64,000 nucleotides of DNA from DATMRF01 sp035566435 (GCA_035566435.1 DATMRF010000064.1:1-64000), one strand, 5' to 3'; counted from the first letter of the stretch, positions 25,872-34,336 are shown. The notes: a model not told the origin generated them from the sequence alone. A program made the numbers and translations.

Positions 25872-25891
25872 ATGAAACCAGACCTGAAACG

Positions 25892-25954
25892 GACTACGGA
25901 CTGCGGACTGCTAGACCACGGGACTATGGACCACGGGACCACGGGACTACGGAC
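25892..25954 (+). repeat. GACYACG heptamer-type array before the second pseudopilin
   Basis: Units GACTACG, GACTGCG, GACTGCT, GACCACGG, GACTATG, GACCACGG, GACCACGG, GACTACG follow each other; some carry one extra G. The frame from ATG 25872 is open through the array into the pseudopilin. It is the irregular sibling of the clean heptamer array at 28054-28158. Confidence 0.8.
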
Positions 25955-25964
25955 CAGAGACCGC

Positions 25965-26762
25965 ATGTGTCGTCGCTCGACCGGCGGCTTCACACTGATC
26001 GAACTGCTGGTGGTTATTGCCATTATCGCGATTTTGGCGGCGATGTTGCTGCCGGCTTTGAGCCGAGGCAAACGAGCGGCGCAAATCAGTGAAGCGAAGA
26101 TCGAAATCACGGATATCGTCAAAGCGATTCGCGATTACGAATCCACGTACAACAGCTACCCTATCTCGCGGGAAGCGATGACGTCCGTCGGCCAACCTAA
26201 CCTCAGTGAGGACTTTACTTGTGGGACGTACAACGTCGCCTGCTCGGGTGCCGCGGTGAACTTGGGGTTCAGAACGCCCACTAGCAACGCGCAGGTCCTT
26301 TCCCTTGGGACATACCAAACCAACAACGCCGAAGTGATGGCCGTTCTGCTGGACCTGGAGAATTACCGGAACGGGAACCCTACTATTAATAAGGGTCACG
26401 TTAAGAACCCAAAGAAAATCGCTTTTCTCAACGCCAAGTTTGTGAGTGACACGACCTCCCCCGGGATCGGGCTGGATGGCGTGTACCGTGATCCCTGGGG
26501 CAACCCCTACATCATCACGCTCGATCTTAATTACGACGAAAAGGCGCGTGACGCTTTCTATCGGAGCCACTTGATCTCCCAGCAGAACCTGCAATCCGGT
26601 TATAACGGGTTGTTCAACTCGAAAGACCCCAGTGGCAACGGCGATCGCTTCGAGGCCAACGCGCCGGTTATGGTCTGGTCGGCCGGTCCGGACAAGATGA
26701 TCGACCCAAACACCAAGGCTAACGAGGGAGTGAACAAAGACAACGTCCTTAGTTGGAAGTAA
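25965..26762 (+). CDS. GspG-like pseudopilin with canonical prepilin signal
   Basis: A 265-residue pseudopilin if the ATG at 25965 is used, giving the short leader MCRRSTGG before FTLIELLVVIAIIAILAA. This leader length and glycine at -1 are canonical. A start at 25872 would add 31 residues read from the heptamer array. The hydrophobic helix with the AAMLLPALSRGKRAAQ continuation is the form typical of Verrucomicrobiota, Lentisphaerota and Planctomycetota. The C-terminal half has DGVYRDPWGNPYIITLDLNYD, the calcium-site-like region of GspG major pseudopilins, and VWSAGPDKMIDP. It is followed after 2 bp by the next open frame. Confidence 0.88.
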   Translation: MCRRSTGGFTLIELLVVIAIIAILAAMLLPALSRGKRAAQISEAKIEITDIVKAIRDYESTYNSYPISREAMTSVGQPNLSEDFTCGTYNVACSGAAVNLGFRTPTSNAQVLSLGTYQTNNAEVMAVLLDLENYRNGNPTINKGHVKNPKKIAFLNAKFVSDTTSPGIGLDGVYRDPWGNPYIITLDLNYDEKARDAFYRSHLISQQNLQSGYNGLFNSKDPSGNGDRFEANAPVMVWSAGPDKMIDPNTKANEGVNKDNVLSWK

Positions 26763-26764
26763 CT

Positions 26765-28036
26765 GTGAAAACCGAGGGATACATTTCAAGTGCCGGTAGG
26801 CGCATGGCTCTCATTAGCACCTCGGTTCAGCGCGGTGAATTGAGGCTTGGGCTAGCGAGAAACCGTTTTAACGGTTTTGGCCAAGCGCGTGAAACCGTTG
26901 AAACGGTTTCATCTGCGCGAGCAGCCGCTGGCACCCCGCTGAAGCGGGGTGTTAATGAGAGAGCTTCGCACCTGCCGCAATCGGCGGGTGAGTCTGGCGC
27001 CGGCAAGCTGGCGGCGTACATTCGTTTGCTCGAAGGCGTAGCGCAGATTTTCAATCTGCTGTATCGCCGATTTGCAATCGGCAACGCGTTGCCACGCTTC
27101 CAACGGCCAGCAGGTTTCAAACCTGCGATACAGCAGATTGAAAATCTGCGCTACGACTCCTGCCGCCCGAACGCATTGCGCACTCCGCGCTCTGCGCTCC
27201 GCGCTTGCCTCGCCTTCACCCTGCTCGAACTGCTGGTGGTGATTGGCATCATCGGGTTGCTGGCGGGGCTGGCGGTGCCGATTCTGAACAACTTCAAGCC
27301 CAACTACTCCGCCAACGCCACGCGAGCGCTGATGGACGACCTTTCCCGCGCGCGCCAACTGGCGATCAGCGAACACACCACGGTGCTGATGGTGTTCGTG
27401 AAGACCAACTTTTGGGTTAGTTCAATCGATAAGGCGGTGCAGAGTTGGCAGCCAGCCGATTGGGTCCGAGCGACCAATCTCGTGAACAAACAGCTCGTCG
27501 GGTACACGTTCGTCTCGGTACGCAGCCTGGGGGATCAGCCGGGGGTTCACACCCCGCAGTATTTGGCGGGATGGAAAACTTTGCCCGACGGCGCCTTCCT
27601 AACGTTGCTGAAGTTTACCCTGCCCAGCGGCGGTGCGGTGCCGTTCACCATCTATACGAACGACCTGAGCGGAAATCCGGTCCCCGCGTTCCCGCTCTAC
27701 GGATTCAATTATACGGCGCAGGTGCCCTTTCCGCGGCTCGAGACGCCGATTTTCAGTCCCAAGCAGCCCTATGTCCTGCTGCCCTACATCGCCTTCAACT
27801 ATCTGGGCCAGCGATGCGATGATAACGGCAATGTGCTGCAACAGAACGCTGTTTTCCCGCTGGCCAAGGGAAACATCAGCTTCGCGCGCGACGAGGCGAC
27901 GCATACTCCCAAGTTTGCCCCGCCGACGCTGTTCGAGCAGCCGTCCGGCAACGCGACCAATCCGGTCAGCTATAACCTGGTCTCGGTCGATTGGCTCACA
28001 GGCCGCGCCCGGGCCATCCAGCAGGAGGTCCGATGA
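26765..28036 (+). CDS. GspH-like pseudopilin, probable Verru_Chthon cassette protein D
   Basis: The core is a pseudopilin with the site CLA|FTLLELLVVIGIIGLLAGL, alanine at -1, followed by ALMDDLSRARQLAISEHTTV, the GspH/FimT helix. I believe it corresponds to Verru_Chthon cassette protein D. The start is uncertain. GTG 26765, just behind the previous stop, has GGAAG at 5 bp and would give 423 residues with a 150-residue leader crossing seven hairpins. TTG 27176 would give a normal 13-residue leader but has no ribosome binding site that I can see. The frame stays open for over 140 codons, which is unlikely by chance. The stop overlaps the next ATG as ATGA. Confidence 0.78.
   Translation: MKTEGYISSAGRRMALISTSVQRGELRLGLARNRFNGFGQARETVETVSSARAAAGTPLKRGVNERASHLPQSAGESGAGKLAAYIRLLEGVAQIFNLLYRRFAIGNALPRFQRPAGFKPAIQQIENLRYDSCRPNALRTPRSALRACLAFTLLELLVVIGIIGLLAGLAVPILNNFKPNYSANATRALMDDLSRARQLAISEHTTVLMVFVKTNFWVSSIDKAVQSWQPADWVRATNLVNKQLVGYTFVSVRSLGDQPGVHTPQYLAGWKTLPDGAFLTLLKFTLPSGGAVPFTIYTNDLSGNPVPAFPLYGFNYTAQVPFPRLETPIFSPKQPYVLLPYIAFNYLGQRCDDNGNVLQQNAVFPLAKGNISFARDEATHTPKFAPPTLFEQPSGNATNPVSYNLVSVDWLTGRARAIQQEVR
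26860..27149. repeat. Cluster of seven hairpins within the open leader of the next gene
   Basis: In order: AAACCGTT-TT-AACGGTTT (26860-26877), GAAACCGTT-GA-AACGGTTTC (26891-26910), CACCCCGCT-GA-AGCGGGGTG (26932-26951), GCAGATTTTCAATCTGC (27043-27059), GCCGATTTGCAATCGGC (27066-27082), GCAGGTTTCAAACCTGC (27110-27126), GCAGATTGAAAATCTGC (27133-27149). The frame from GTG 26765 has no stop across all seven. Confidence 0.8.
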
Positions 28037-29019
28037 AGATAAAGGAGAAAGCAGACCACGGACCACGGACTGCGGACCACGGACCACGGACTACGGACTA
28101 CGGACTACGGACCACGGACCACGGACTACGGGCTACGGACTACGGACTACGGACCACGGACCGAGCGCAGCGGGCCTTCACGATGATCGAAATCGCGATC
28201 AGCCTGGCGGTGATCGGGTTCGCGCTGGTGGCCATCATCGGCATTTTGCCGACGGCGATGAACGTGCAGAAGGATAACCGGCAGGAAACCATCATCAACC
28301 AGGACCTCAGCGTTTTCATGAACGCCATCCGCAACGGCGAGCGCGGCCTGGACGACCTGACGAACTCTGTCCTGGCGATTACGAACTATTGGCGAGCGTT
28401 CAGTCCGAGAGGGGCCCCGGTCGGCCCGGCTCACACTTATGGCTACAGCTTCACAGGGTCATCGTACGATGGCGGCCCCAGCGTTCCCCAGTTCCCGATC
28501 ACCAACGGCTTTCGGATAGTTGGTTTGTTGACCACCCCAAAGATCCTCCTTGCGAACGCGAACGGCGCGTACTACAGCAATCACGTGGTAGCCTTCGTCC
28601 GCTCGATGAGCGGAGGGGCAAGCGAGAAAGTACCCCAGACCAATTCAACAATGCAGGACTTCGCCCTGAGCTACAAACTGATCTCGGAGGTCATTCCGTA
28701 CGGGACGAACTTTTTTAATCCCGCATGGATCAACATTGGCGACCCAGCCCTTATTCCGGGCAGTGCTGAGGCTGTGGCGAGGACCAACTACTTGAGGCTT
28801 GTAAACGAGTTGCAAAGGAACTTGTACGAGCTACGACTGACGTTTCGCTGGCCGATTCTCCCAAACGGCAACAGCGGTCCGGGGCGCCAGGTCTTCCGCA
28901 CGACGGTTGCGGGTTCCATCGACGGAATTTTCGTACCCCCAGGCCTCACGAACCTCTTTTCCGTTGGCCTCACTAACCTTTATTTCTTCCAACCGGGCAA
29001 CTTCGTCCAAGCGCAGTGA
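28033..29019 (+). CDS. Pseudopilin, probable Verru_Chthon cassette protein B
   Basis: A 328-residue PilV-like pseudopilin. The ATG at 28033 overlaps the previous stop and is preceded by a strong AGGAGG at 5 bp, so the start is well supported. The first 50 residues are MKIKEKA followed by 7-residue repeats such as DHGPRTT and DYGLRTT, encoded by fifteen heptamers, ending in RA|FTMIEIAISLAVIGFALVAI. The body contains ILPTAMNVQKDNRQET, typical of cassette protein B. It is unusual for a prepilin leader to be built of a tandem repeat. A change of one heptamer would shift the frame, so the gene could be phase variable. The stop overlaps the next GTG. Confidence 0.82.
   Translation: MKIKEKADHGPRTADHGPRTTDYGLRTTDHGLRATDYGLRTTDRAQRAFTMIEIAISLAVIGFALVAIIGILPTAMNVQKDNRQETIINQDLSVFMNAIRNGERGLDDLTNSVLAITNYWRAFSPRGAPVGPAHTYGYSFTGSSYDGGPSVPQFPITNGFRIVGLLTTPKILLANANGAYYSNHVVAFVRSMSGGASEKVPQTNSTMQDFALSYKLISEVIPYGTNFFNPAWINIGDPALIPGSAEAVARTNYLRLVNELQRNLYELRLTFRWPILPNGNSGPGRQVFRTTVAGSIDGIFVPPGLTNLFSVGLTNLYFFQPGNFVQAQ
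28054..28158 (+). repeat. Fifteen tandem GACYACG heptamers inside the coding leader
   Basis: Fifteen 7-bp units, mostly GACCACG or GACTACG with single variants GACTGCG and GGCTACG. The array is 105 bp, exactly 35 codons, in frame with ATG 28033. Three units encode seven residues. No other clean heptamer array occurs in the window. Confidence 0.92.
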
Positions 29020-30341
29020 AAACGACATCTTCAATTTGCGGGTTACCATCGGCGAGAGGTGAATCTTACGCCGGTTCGCAGGCGCATTCGCGAGTGGCTC
29101 GTAGCGCAGGTTTCCAAACCTGCTGGGGCTGGAAGCATCAAGGCCCTCGGAACCATCGGAGCCTGGCCGACTTGGAAGTCGGCGATACGGCAGACTTGGA
29201 AGTCTGCGCTACGGCCGGTTTGGAAGTCGGCGATATGGCAGACTTGGAAGTCTGCGCTACGGTGAGTGCCGCCGTTCCGGCAGGCCGCTCGTGCGCTCCT
29301 CACGCCTCACGCTTCGCGTCTCACGCGCGGGCTTGCCTGCGCACTCCGCGCGCCTTCACGCTGATCGAGCTGATGGTCACCATCGGCCTGCTCTCGTTCA
29401 TCGTGCTGGGGCTGATGGCGATGTTCAACCAGACCCAGCGCGCCTTCCGCGCGGGGATGAGCCAGACCGATATTCTTGAGTCAGGGCGGGCGACGATGGA
29501 AATGATTGCGCGCGAGCTCGAGCAGACGACCCCGTCGGAGTACCCCTACCTCCGCGTTGAACCGTTGGCCGCCACGAACTTTTTTGTCGAGCCCAACCCG
29601 GGATTCAACAATCCGCCGCTCGCGCAGGAGCTCCCGGGCAACTACGACCCGCGCACGAATGTCGTGCAACGATTTTTCTTCCTTACGAAAAACAACCAGG
29701 ACTGGATTGGCACCGCGTACCAGGTCATTCCGGATGACGTCAACGGCTGCGTAGGCAGCCTTTACCGGCTGGCGGCCACGAATATTTCGCCCCAAGGCCC
29801 AATTACCGTGAGCGCCGCTATTCGGTACGCGGGCGCCATATCGAAACTTAATGCCGCTAATCCCGCTCCAGGCGTTGACGTGACGAACGTTCCTTACTTT
29901 GACAAGGTCTTTAATGCCTGGGTCACGACTTCCGTCAACCGGATTGCGGACGGGATCGTCCATTTGCGGATACGGGCGTTCGCGACGAATGGGTTCCTCA
30001 TCGTCACCAACGTCGGTCCTTTTGGCAACCTGGGCACTAATGGCATGTTCCCGGTCGGCACCAATGCCTCGTTCGGGCTGAGCTATACCAATGTCTGGGA
30101 CACCAGCGTTTATGGCGGTCCGCTCGACCGCGAACAGTGGGCCTGCTATTTCATGAGGGAGGCCGTGCCGGCTTACGTGGAAATCGAGTTGGGGATCCTC
30201 GAGCCACAGGTGCTGAGGAAATACCGCTCCATTCCCATCGCGGCGGCTCAGCGCCAGTACCTCTCGAACCATGTCGCCGAGGTCCATATTTTCCGCCAGC
30301 GGGTTCCGATCCGTAACGTCGATTACACCGCGTATCCATGA
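29016..30341 (+). CDS. PilW-like pseudopilin, probable Verru_Chthon cassette protein C
   Basis: The core starts at PRA|FTLIELMVTIGLLSFIVLGL with alanine at -1 and a PilW-like region FNQTQRAFRAGMSQTD...MEMIARELEQ. GTG 29016 overlaps the previous stop as GTGA and would give 441 residues with a leader of 113 residues; GTG 29262, right after the hairpin block, would give 359 residues with a 31-residue leader. Between them lie five GCAGA/GCCGA hairpins, which are translated as repeats of LEVGDTAD and LEVCAT in this frame. The C-terminal half is Asn/Thr rich and contains AVPAYVEIELGILEPQVL. The stop overlaps the next ATG. Confidence 0.8.
   Translation: MKTTSSICGLPSARGESYAGSQAHSRVARSAGFQTCWGWKHQGPRNHRSLADLEVGDTADLEVCATAGLEVGDMADLEVCATVSAAVPAGRSCAPHASRFASHARACLRTPRAFTLIELMVTIGLLSFIVLGLMAMFNQTQRAFRAGMSQTDILESGRATMEMIARELEQTTPSEYPYLRVEPLAATNFFVEPNPGFNNPPLAQELPGNYDPRTNVVQRFFFLTKNNQDWIGTAYQVIPDDVNGCVGSLYRLAATNISPQGPITVSAAIRYAGAISKLNAANPAPGVDVTNVPYFDKVFNAWVTTSVNRIADGIVHLRIRAFATNGFLIVTNVGPFGNLGTNGMFPVGTNASFGLSYTNVWDTSVYGGPLDREQWACYFMREAVPAYVEIELGILEPQVLRKYRSIPIAAAQRQYLSNHVAEVHIFRQRVPIRNVDYTAYP
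29106..29255. repeat. Five GCAGA/GCCGA hairpins in the leader of cassette protein C
   Basis: GCAGGTTTCCAAACCTGC (29106-29123), GCCGACTTGGAAGTCGGC (29166-29183), GCAGACTTGGAAGTCTGC (29190-29207), GCCGGTTTGGAAGTCGGC (29214-29231, imperfect), GCAGACTTGGAAGTCTGC (29238-29255). The linkers alternate between GATACG/GATATG after GCCG hairpins and GCTACG after GCAG hairpins. Confidence 0.9.
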
Positions 30342-33300
30342 AATTGATTCCGCAAAGCCCGTCCAGAGAGCGCCGGGAGGGGTCTGCCCGGCTCCGAGTT
30401 CGCCGCGCGGCTGGCCGCGAGCGGGGCATCGCCCTGGTCATTACGCTGATCCTGCTGGCTGTGATCACGTTCATGGCGATCGCCTTCCTCGTGCTCAGCA
30501 GCGGCCAACGCAATGCGGTCACCAGCTCGACCGATCAAAACGTCGCCAAGTACGGAGCTGATGCCGGCCTGGCCAGGGCGGAGATGGAACTGATGGGCTC
30601 CATTTTGGTTTCCACCAATCCTTTCAGCATCGGCCTCCAGGTCTCGACGAATTACATCAACCGGTTGGGATTTTTGCCGGGCGTTTCCAACCCGACCAAT
30701 GTCAATTATGATTTTACCAGCACTGGAACGCCGCTCACGCGCGACCAGCAGCTTCAGAATCTCACCAACCTGGTTTACGATCCGCGCCCGCCGGTGTTCA
30801 TCACCAACAGCCTGTTGGCGTCCAATGACTTCCGGTACTACATTGATCTGAATCGCAACCGCCGGTTCGAGTCGACCGGCTGGCTGCCGGTAACCGATCC
30901 GCTCGGCAGGACAAACGTTGACGCCAATGGGAAGCCAATTCTCTCCTATCTTGTGGGAGACCCGCAATGGATTGGCGGGCTGGAGTTCCCCGACCGGAAC
31001 CATTCGGCGAATAACCCGTTTACCTACCGCTACGCGTACGTGGTGGTGCCGGCGAGCCAGACGCTGGATATCAATTACATTCACAATTACGCCAAACGCC
31101 TAGCTCAGATGGGGCCGGGCACTGACAGCTTCTTGCGCAATCAAGGCGTGGGAACCTGGGAGGTGAACCTGGGCGGGTTCCTGGCGGACCTGAATACCAA
31201 TTTATGGGACACTGTCGGCGCTCCCTATACGTACTATGCCGACCCGGCGACCTACAATACGCTGGCAAACAGGGGAACCGCTTTCGATGACGCACTCTCT
31301 CTGTTGCGCTACCGGTACGCCGCTAACCTGGCCACGCTTGCGAGTGTCTCCACCATGTTTGGAACGACCGGAGTAACAGCGTTTGCCTCTGACTACATCG
31401 ATGGTTATTCCGCTGGACCGCCGATGACCGGGACTTGGTGGCCCGGTGCTGGCATACAAGATCGGGATGCAGCGCGCGTGGGCCTCGGCTGGTCCGGCTC
31501 ATTCAATACGAACCATTACCTCAGTACGCAGGAGCTGTTCGATCCCACAAAAACGTCCCTCCAGTTCGCTAACCGGCTGGCGAGTGCAGGAACTGCCCGT
31601 GACTCCTACGACCAGTACACCTTCTACCGGCTGCTGTCGCAGCTCGGCACCGACTCCACGCCGGAGCCGCCGGGGAAGATCAATCTCAACTATGACAACC
31701 TGGCGCGCCCAAACGGGCGGGGGATCATCAGCGCGACCAATTTCTACCCATGGGACCCTGTGACCTTTTTTACCAACACCGCGGCTAAGTTGTTGATCAA
31801 CGCCGGCTATACGGTGGGGGACGAAGCCTCCAACTATGGTACGAACCTCAATCTGATGGTTGCCAACGCTCTTGGCCAGGCCAACATCCAGATTCCTGTA
31901 TGGCCGGTGAACTACTACACGCCGAGCATCCACCGGACGTTCCAAATGGCCGCCAACATTTATGATGCAACGACGAACCGCGCCTTTGTTGCCAACCAGG
32001 CATATCCCTACTGCCCAGCCGTCTTCCGACCACTTTTCCGTCAGAAAACCTACCCAACCCCTTATGGAACGAACATCACCGTAGTTTATATCGTAGGCTA
32101 CCGTGAGGCCCAAGGCACAACCCTCGCTTCCACATTGACCAATGGAGCCGGACCGGCTCCGCTAATGTACCAACTGGAAACGCTTGGTCCAACGGGTATT
32201 CAGAACTCTCAAATTCCTCAGCTTGGCACACCCTTCCGCCCGACCGAAAGGCAAGAGCCCCTGGTTTGGGGCGTTCCTCTGGTGGTTGGCGCCAAAAAGG
32301 GCTTTCCCAATTTCAACGAATTTTCAATGCAAACAGGAATGTTTATCTCGCGTCTGCTCGAGTTTCGTCGCGCTCCCGGTGATACGCAAGGGCCGGTTGT
32401 ACAAACTAACCAGATGTATGTGGTCGGCATTACCAACGCGTTCGGCCTGGAGGCCTGGAACTCTTATAGCAACACTTATCCACGGAAACTGCAGTTAATT
32501 GGTTCCGCTACGATGACGGCTATCCTGACCTTAACCAATGAGTCCGGTCAGGCGCTGCGTTATACGAACTCAGTTCCGGAGGTTCTTAACATTCCTATCG
32601 CTCAAAACGCCTGGCATGGCTGGACCGGGCTTGGTGATGTCGGCAGGTCGTTCATACTCCCGTGGGGTGCTACGAACGCCATCATGTTTTTGACGAACTC
32701 TACCTACCACAATTCTCCCTCTCCTTCGTTTGGTCTGCAGACGCACATTTTTGTTCCGGAGCCCGGAGGAGTACCCAAGTACATTCCTCATTTATTTTTG
32801 AACCTGAATACGCGTTTGTTGTGCATTCTTGTGGACGTAGATGCCCAACGAATTGTCGATTACGTGAACCTCGACAATTGGCAGGACCCTGTCGATGTTA
32901 TGGGTATACTTTCCGCGAGTGCACAATGTAATGGCGATCCGAGATACTATAGTAACCCGGCTGAGCAGTGGTGTACTAATCGAAACAACTGGGGCGTGCC
33001 TTACGGTATCTTGAACCAAATTGGACTTAGCTTCACAGCGACCAACGCCCCTGACATTAACAGCTTCAGCCAGGACCCTTACTCTGGTCTCGATGTCGAA
33101 TCCGCCGTCGATGGTTTTCGTTACAACTTGATGGGTTGGGGGCCCATTTTCCAAAAGGATCAGGGCAAAGCATTCTATAAGTCTAATGTATTCTACGTGC
33201 CGTTCGATCCGTACAAGCCCCTCTACGTGCATGCTTCCTTCCAGGCGAATGATCCATTGGTCCATTACACGATTGGTGACCTCCTGGACCTAAGCGTTCC

Positions 33301-34336
33301 TCCAAGTAACCGAGTTGATTTTGTCAGCCACCATCCGCCGCTCGACAACATTGGCCAGATCAATCATCGCTATGATCCTTGGGGAGGCAGTCCCAGTGGC
33401 ACCAGCCAACCTGATTTTGCAGAGACTGAGGTTGCAGTGAAAGACCCGCTGGTGACCCGGTCAGATGCCTGGGACTTTCCCACCAACAGATTTCCTAACG
33501 TCGGCTGGCTGGGCCGGGTCCATCGTGGCACCCCGTGGCAAACGATTTACCTTAAATCGCCGAACATCCTGTTGCGGCAAGGAGTCACTCAGGTGAATCA
33601 AAACCTGGCGAGCTGGGAAAAATGGACGGGCAATCGCTTCACCTACGTGAATCTGGGTCAGATCTCTGCGACCATTTATAGCAACCGCGCGGTGTACACG
33701 GATGCGGTCTTTTCGCTGCCGACGAACGACTGGCGAGTTCTGGACCTGTTCACAACGGCGTTCAATGACAACGCGACACGCGGCCAACTGTCCGTCAACC
33801 AGACGAATCTTGCGGCGTGGTCAGCGATTCTGAGCGGCGTGAATGTCCTTCCGGATGCCACGACGAATGGGTTCATTGCTCCGGCCGGGGTGTATGACCC
33901 GACCGTGCCACCGCCGTTGGTGCGACTGGTGAACGGGATCATCAACGCCCGGACGAATTTTCCGAACAACTCCTACCAGCGCCTGGGTGATATCCTGGCG
34001 GCGCCGGAGCTGACCGTGAACTCGCCCTACATCCTCACCAACAGCGCTTTTGTGAACGACGATGTGATGGAGCGGATCCCACAGCAGATTCTCGGGTTGC
34101 TGAAGGGCGGGGAAGCGCCGCGATTTGTGATTTACTCGTATGGCCAGGCGTTGAAGCCCGCGGTGCGCTCGATTGTCACCAGCGGTCCGTACTTTGGCTT
34201 GTGCACGAATTATCAGATCACCGCCGAGGTGGTGACGCGCGCGGTGGTGCGGATTGATGGCGCGCAGCCAGTGCCCGGCCAGCCGTACCGGCCGCACGCG
34301 GTGGTAGAGAATTTCAACGTCCTGCCGCCGGATTAG
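30338..34336 (+). CDS. Giant PilX/GspK-like protein, probable Verru_Chthon cassette protein A
   Basis: A 1332-residue protein whose start overlaps the stop of the preceding pseudopilin gene (ATGA). A basic leader (RERREGSARLRVRRAAGRER) precedes G|IALVITLILLAVITFMAIAF, a PilX/GspK-type membrane segment without glutamate at +5, as in tip pseudopilins, followed by LSSGQRNAVTSSTDQ...YGADAGLARAEMEL. The remaining 1200 residues are Asn/Thr/Tyr rich, soluble and unlike GspK. I recognise it as cassette protein A, a family known only by occurrence. Position and N-terminus suggest that it sits at the tip of a pseudopilus, with the large body outside. The middle third has lower GC and more rare codons than its flanks. 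I see no enzymatic motif. Confidence 0.8.
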   Translation: MKLIPQSPSRERREGSARLRVRRAAGRERGIALVITLILLAVITFMAIAFLVLSSGQRNAVTSSTDQNVAKYGADAGLARAEMELMGSILVSTNPFSIGLQVSTNYINRLGFLPGVSNPTNVNYDFTSTGTPLTRDQQLQNLTNLVYDPRPPVFITNSLLASNDFRYYIDLNRNRRFESTGWLPVTDPLGRTNVDANGKPILSYLVGDPQWIGGLEFPDRNHSANNPFTYRYAYVVVPASQTLDINYIHNYAKRLAQMGPGTDSFLRNQGVGTWEVNLGGFLADLNTNLWDTVGAPYTYYADPATYNTLANRGTAFDDALSLLRYRYAANLATLASVSTMFGTTGVTAFASDYIDGYSAGPPMTGTWWPGAGIQDRDAARVGLGWSGSFNTNHYLSTQELFDPTKTSLQFANRLASAGTARDSYDQYTFYRLLSQLGTDSTPEPPGKINLNYDNLARPNGRGIISATNFYPWDPVTFFTNTAAKLLINAGYTVGDEASNYGTNLNLMVANALGQANIQIPVWPVNYYTPSIHRTFQMAANIYDATTNRAFVANQAYPYCPAVFRPLFRQKTYPTPYGTNITVVYIVGYREAQGTTLASTLTNGAGPAPLMYQLETLGPTGIQNSQIPQLGTPFRPTERQEPLVWGVPLVVGAKKGFPNFNEFSMQTGMFISRLLEFRRAPGDTQGPVVQTNQMYVVGITNAFGLEAWNSYSNTYPRKLQLIGSATMTAILTLTNESGQALRYTNSVPEVLNIPIAQNAWHGWTGLGDVGRSFILPWGATNAIMFLTNSTYHNSPSPSFGLQTHIFVPEPGGVPKYIPHLFLNLNTRLLCILVDVDAQRIVDYVNLDNWQDPVDVMGILSASAQCNGDPRYYSNPAEQWCTNRNNWGVPYGILNQIGLSFTATNAPDINSFSQDPYSGLDVESAVDGFRYNLMGWGPIFQKDQGKAFYKSNVFYVPFDPYKPLYVHASFQANDPLVHYTIGDLLDLSVPPSNRVDFVSHHPPLDNIGQINHRYDPWGGSPSGTSQPDFAETEVAVKDPLVTRSDAWDFPTNRFPNVGWLGRVHRGTPWQTIYLKSPNILLRQGVTQVNQNLASWEKWTGNRFTYVNLGQISATIYSNRAVYTDAVFSLPTNDWRVLDLFTTAFNDNATRGQLSVNQTNLAAWSAILSGVNVLPDATTNGFIAPAGVYDPTVPPPLVRLVNGIINARTNFPNNSYQRLGDILAAPELTVNSPYILTNSAFVNDDVMERIPQQILGLLKGGEAPRFVIYSYGQALKPAVRSIVTSGPYFGLCTNYQITAEVVTRAVVRIDGAQPVPGQPYRPHAVVENFNVLPPD

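Noticed and set aside
25390..25875. A 161-codon frame between two pseudopilins
   Set aside because: Crosses a 32-bp palindrome, is Arg/Pro/Gly rich and lacks any conserved feature or good start site.
26860..27149. Possible CRISPR array (regularly spaced palindromes)
   Set aside because: Units differ in sequence, spacing is irregular, there are no unique spacers of constant length and no cas genes.
28054..28158. Heptamer array as iterons of a replication origin
   Set aside because: It is in frame inside a pilin gene, has no DnaA boxes or AT-rich region nearby, and there is no rep gene.
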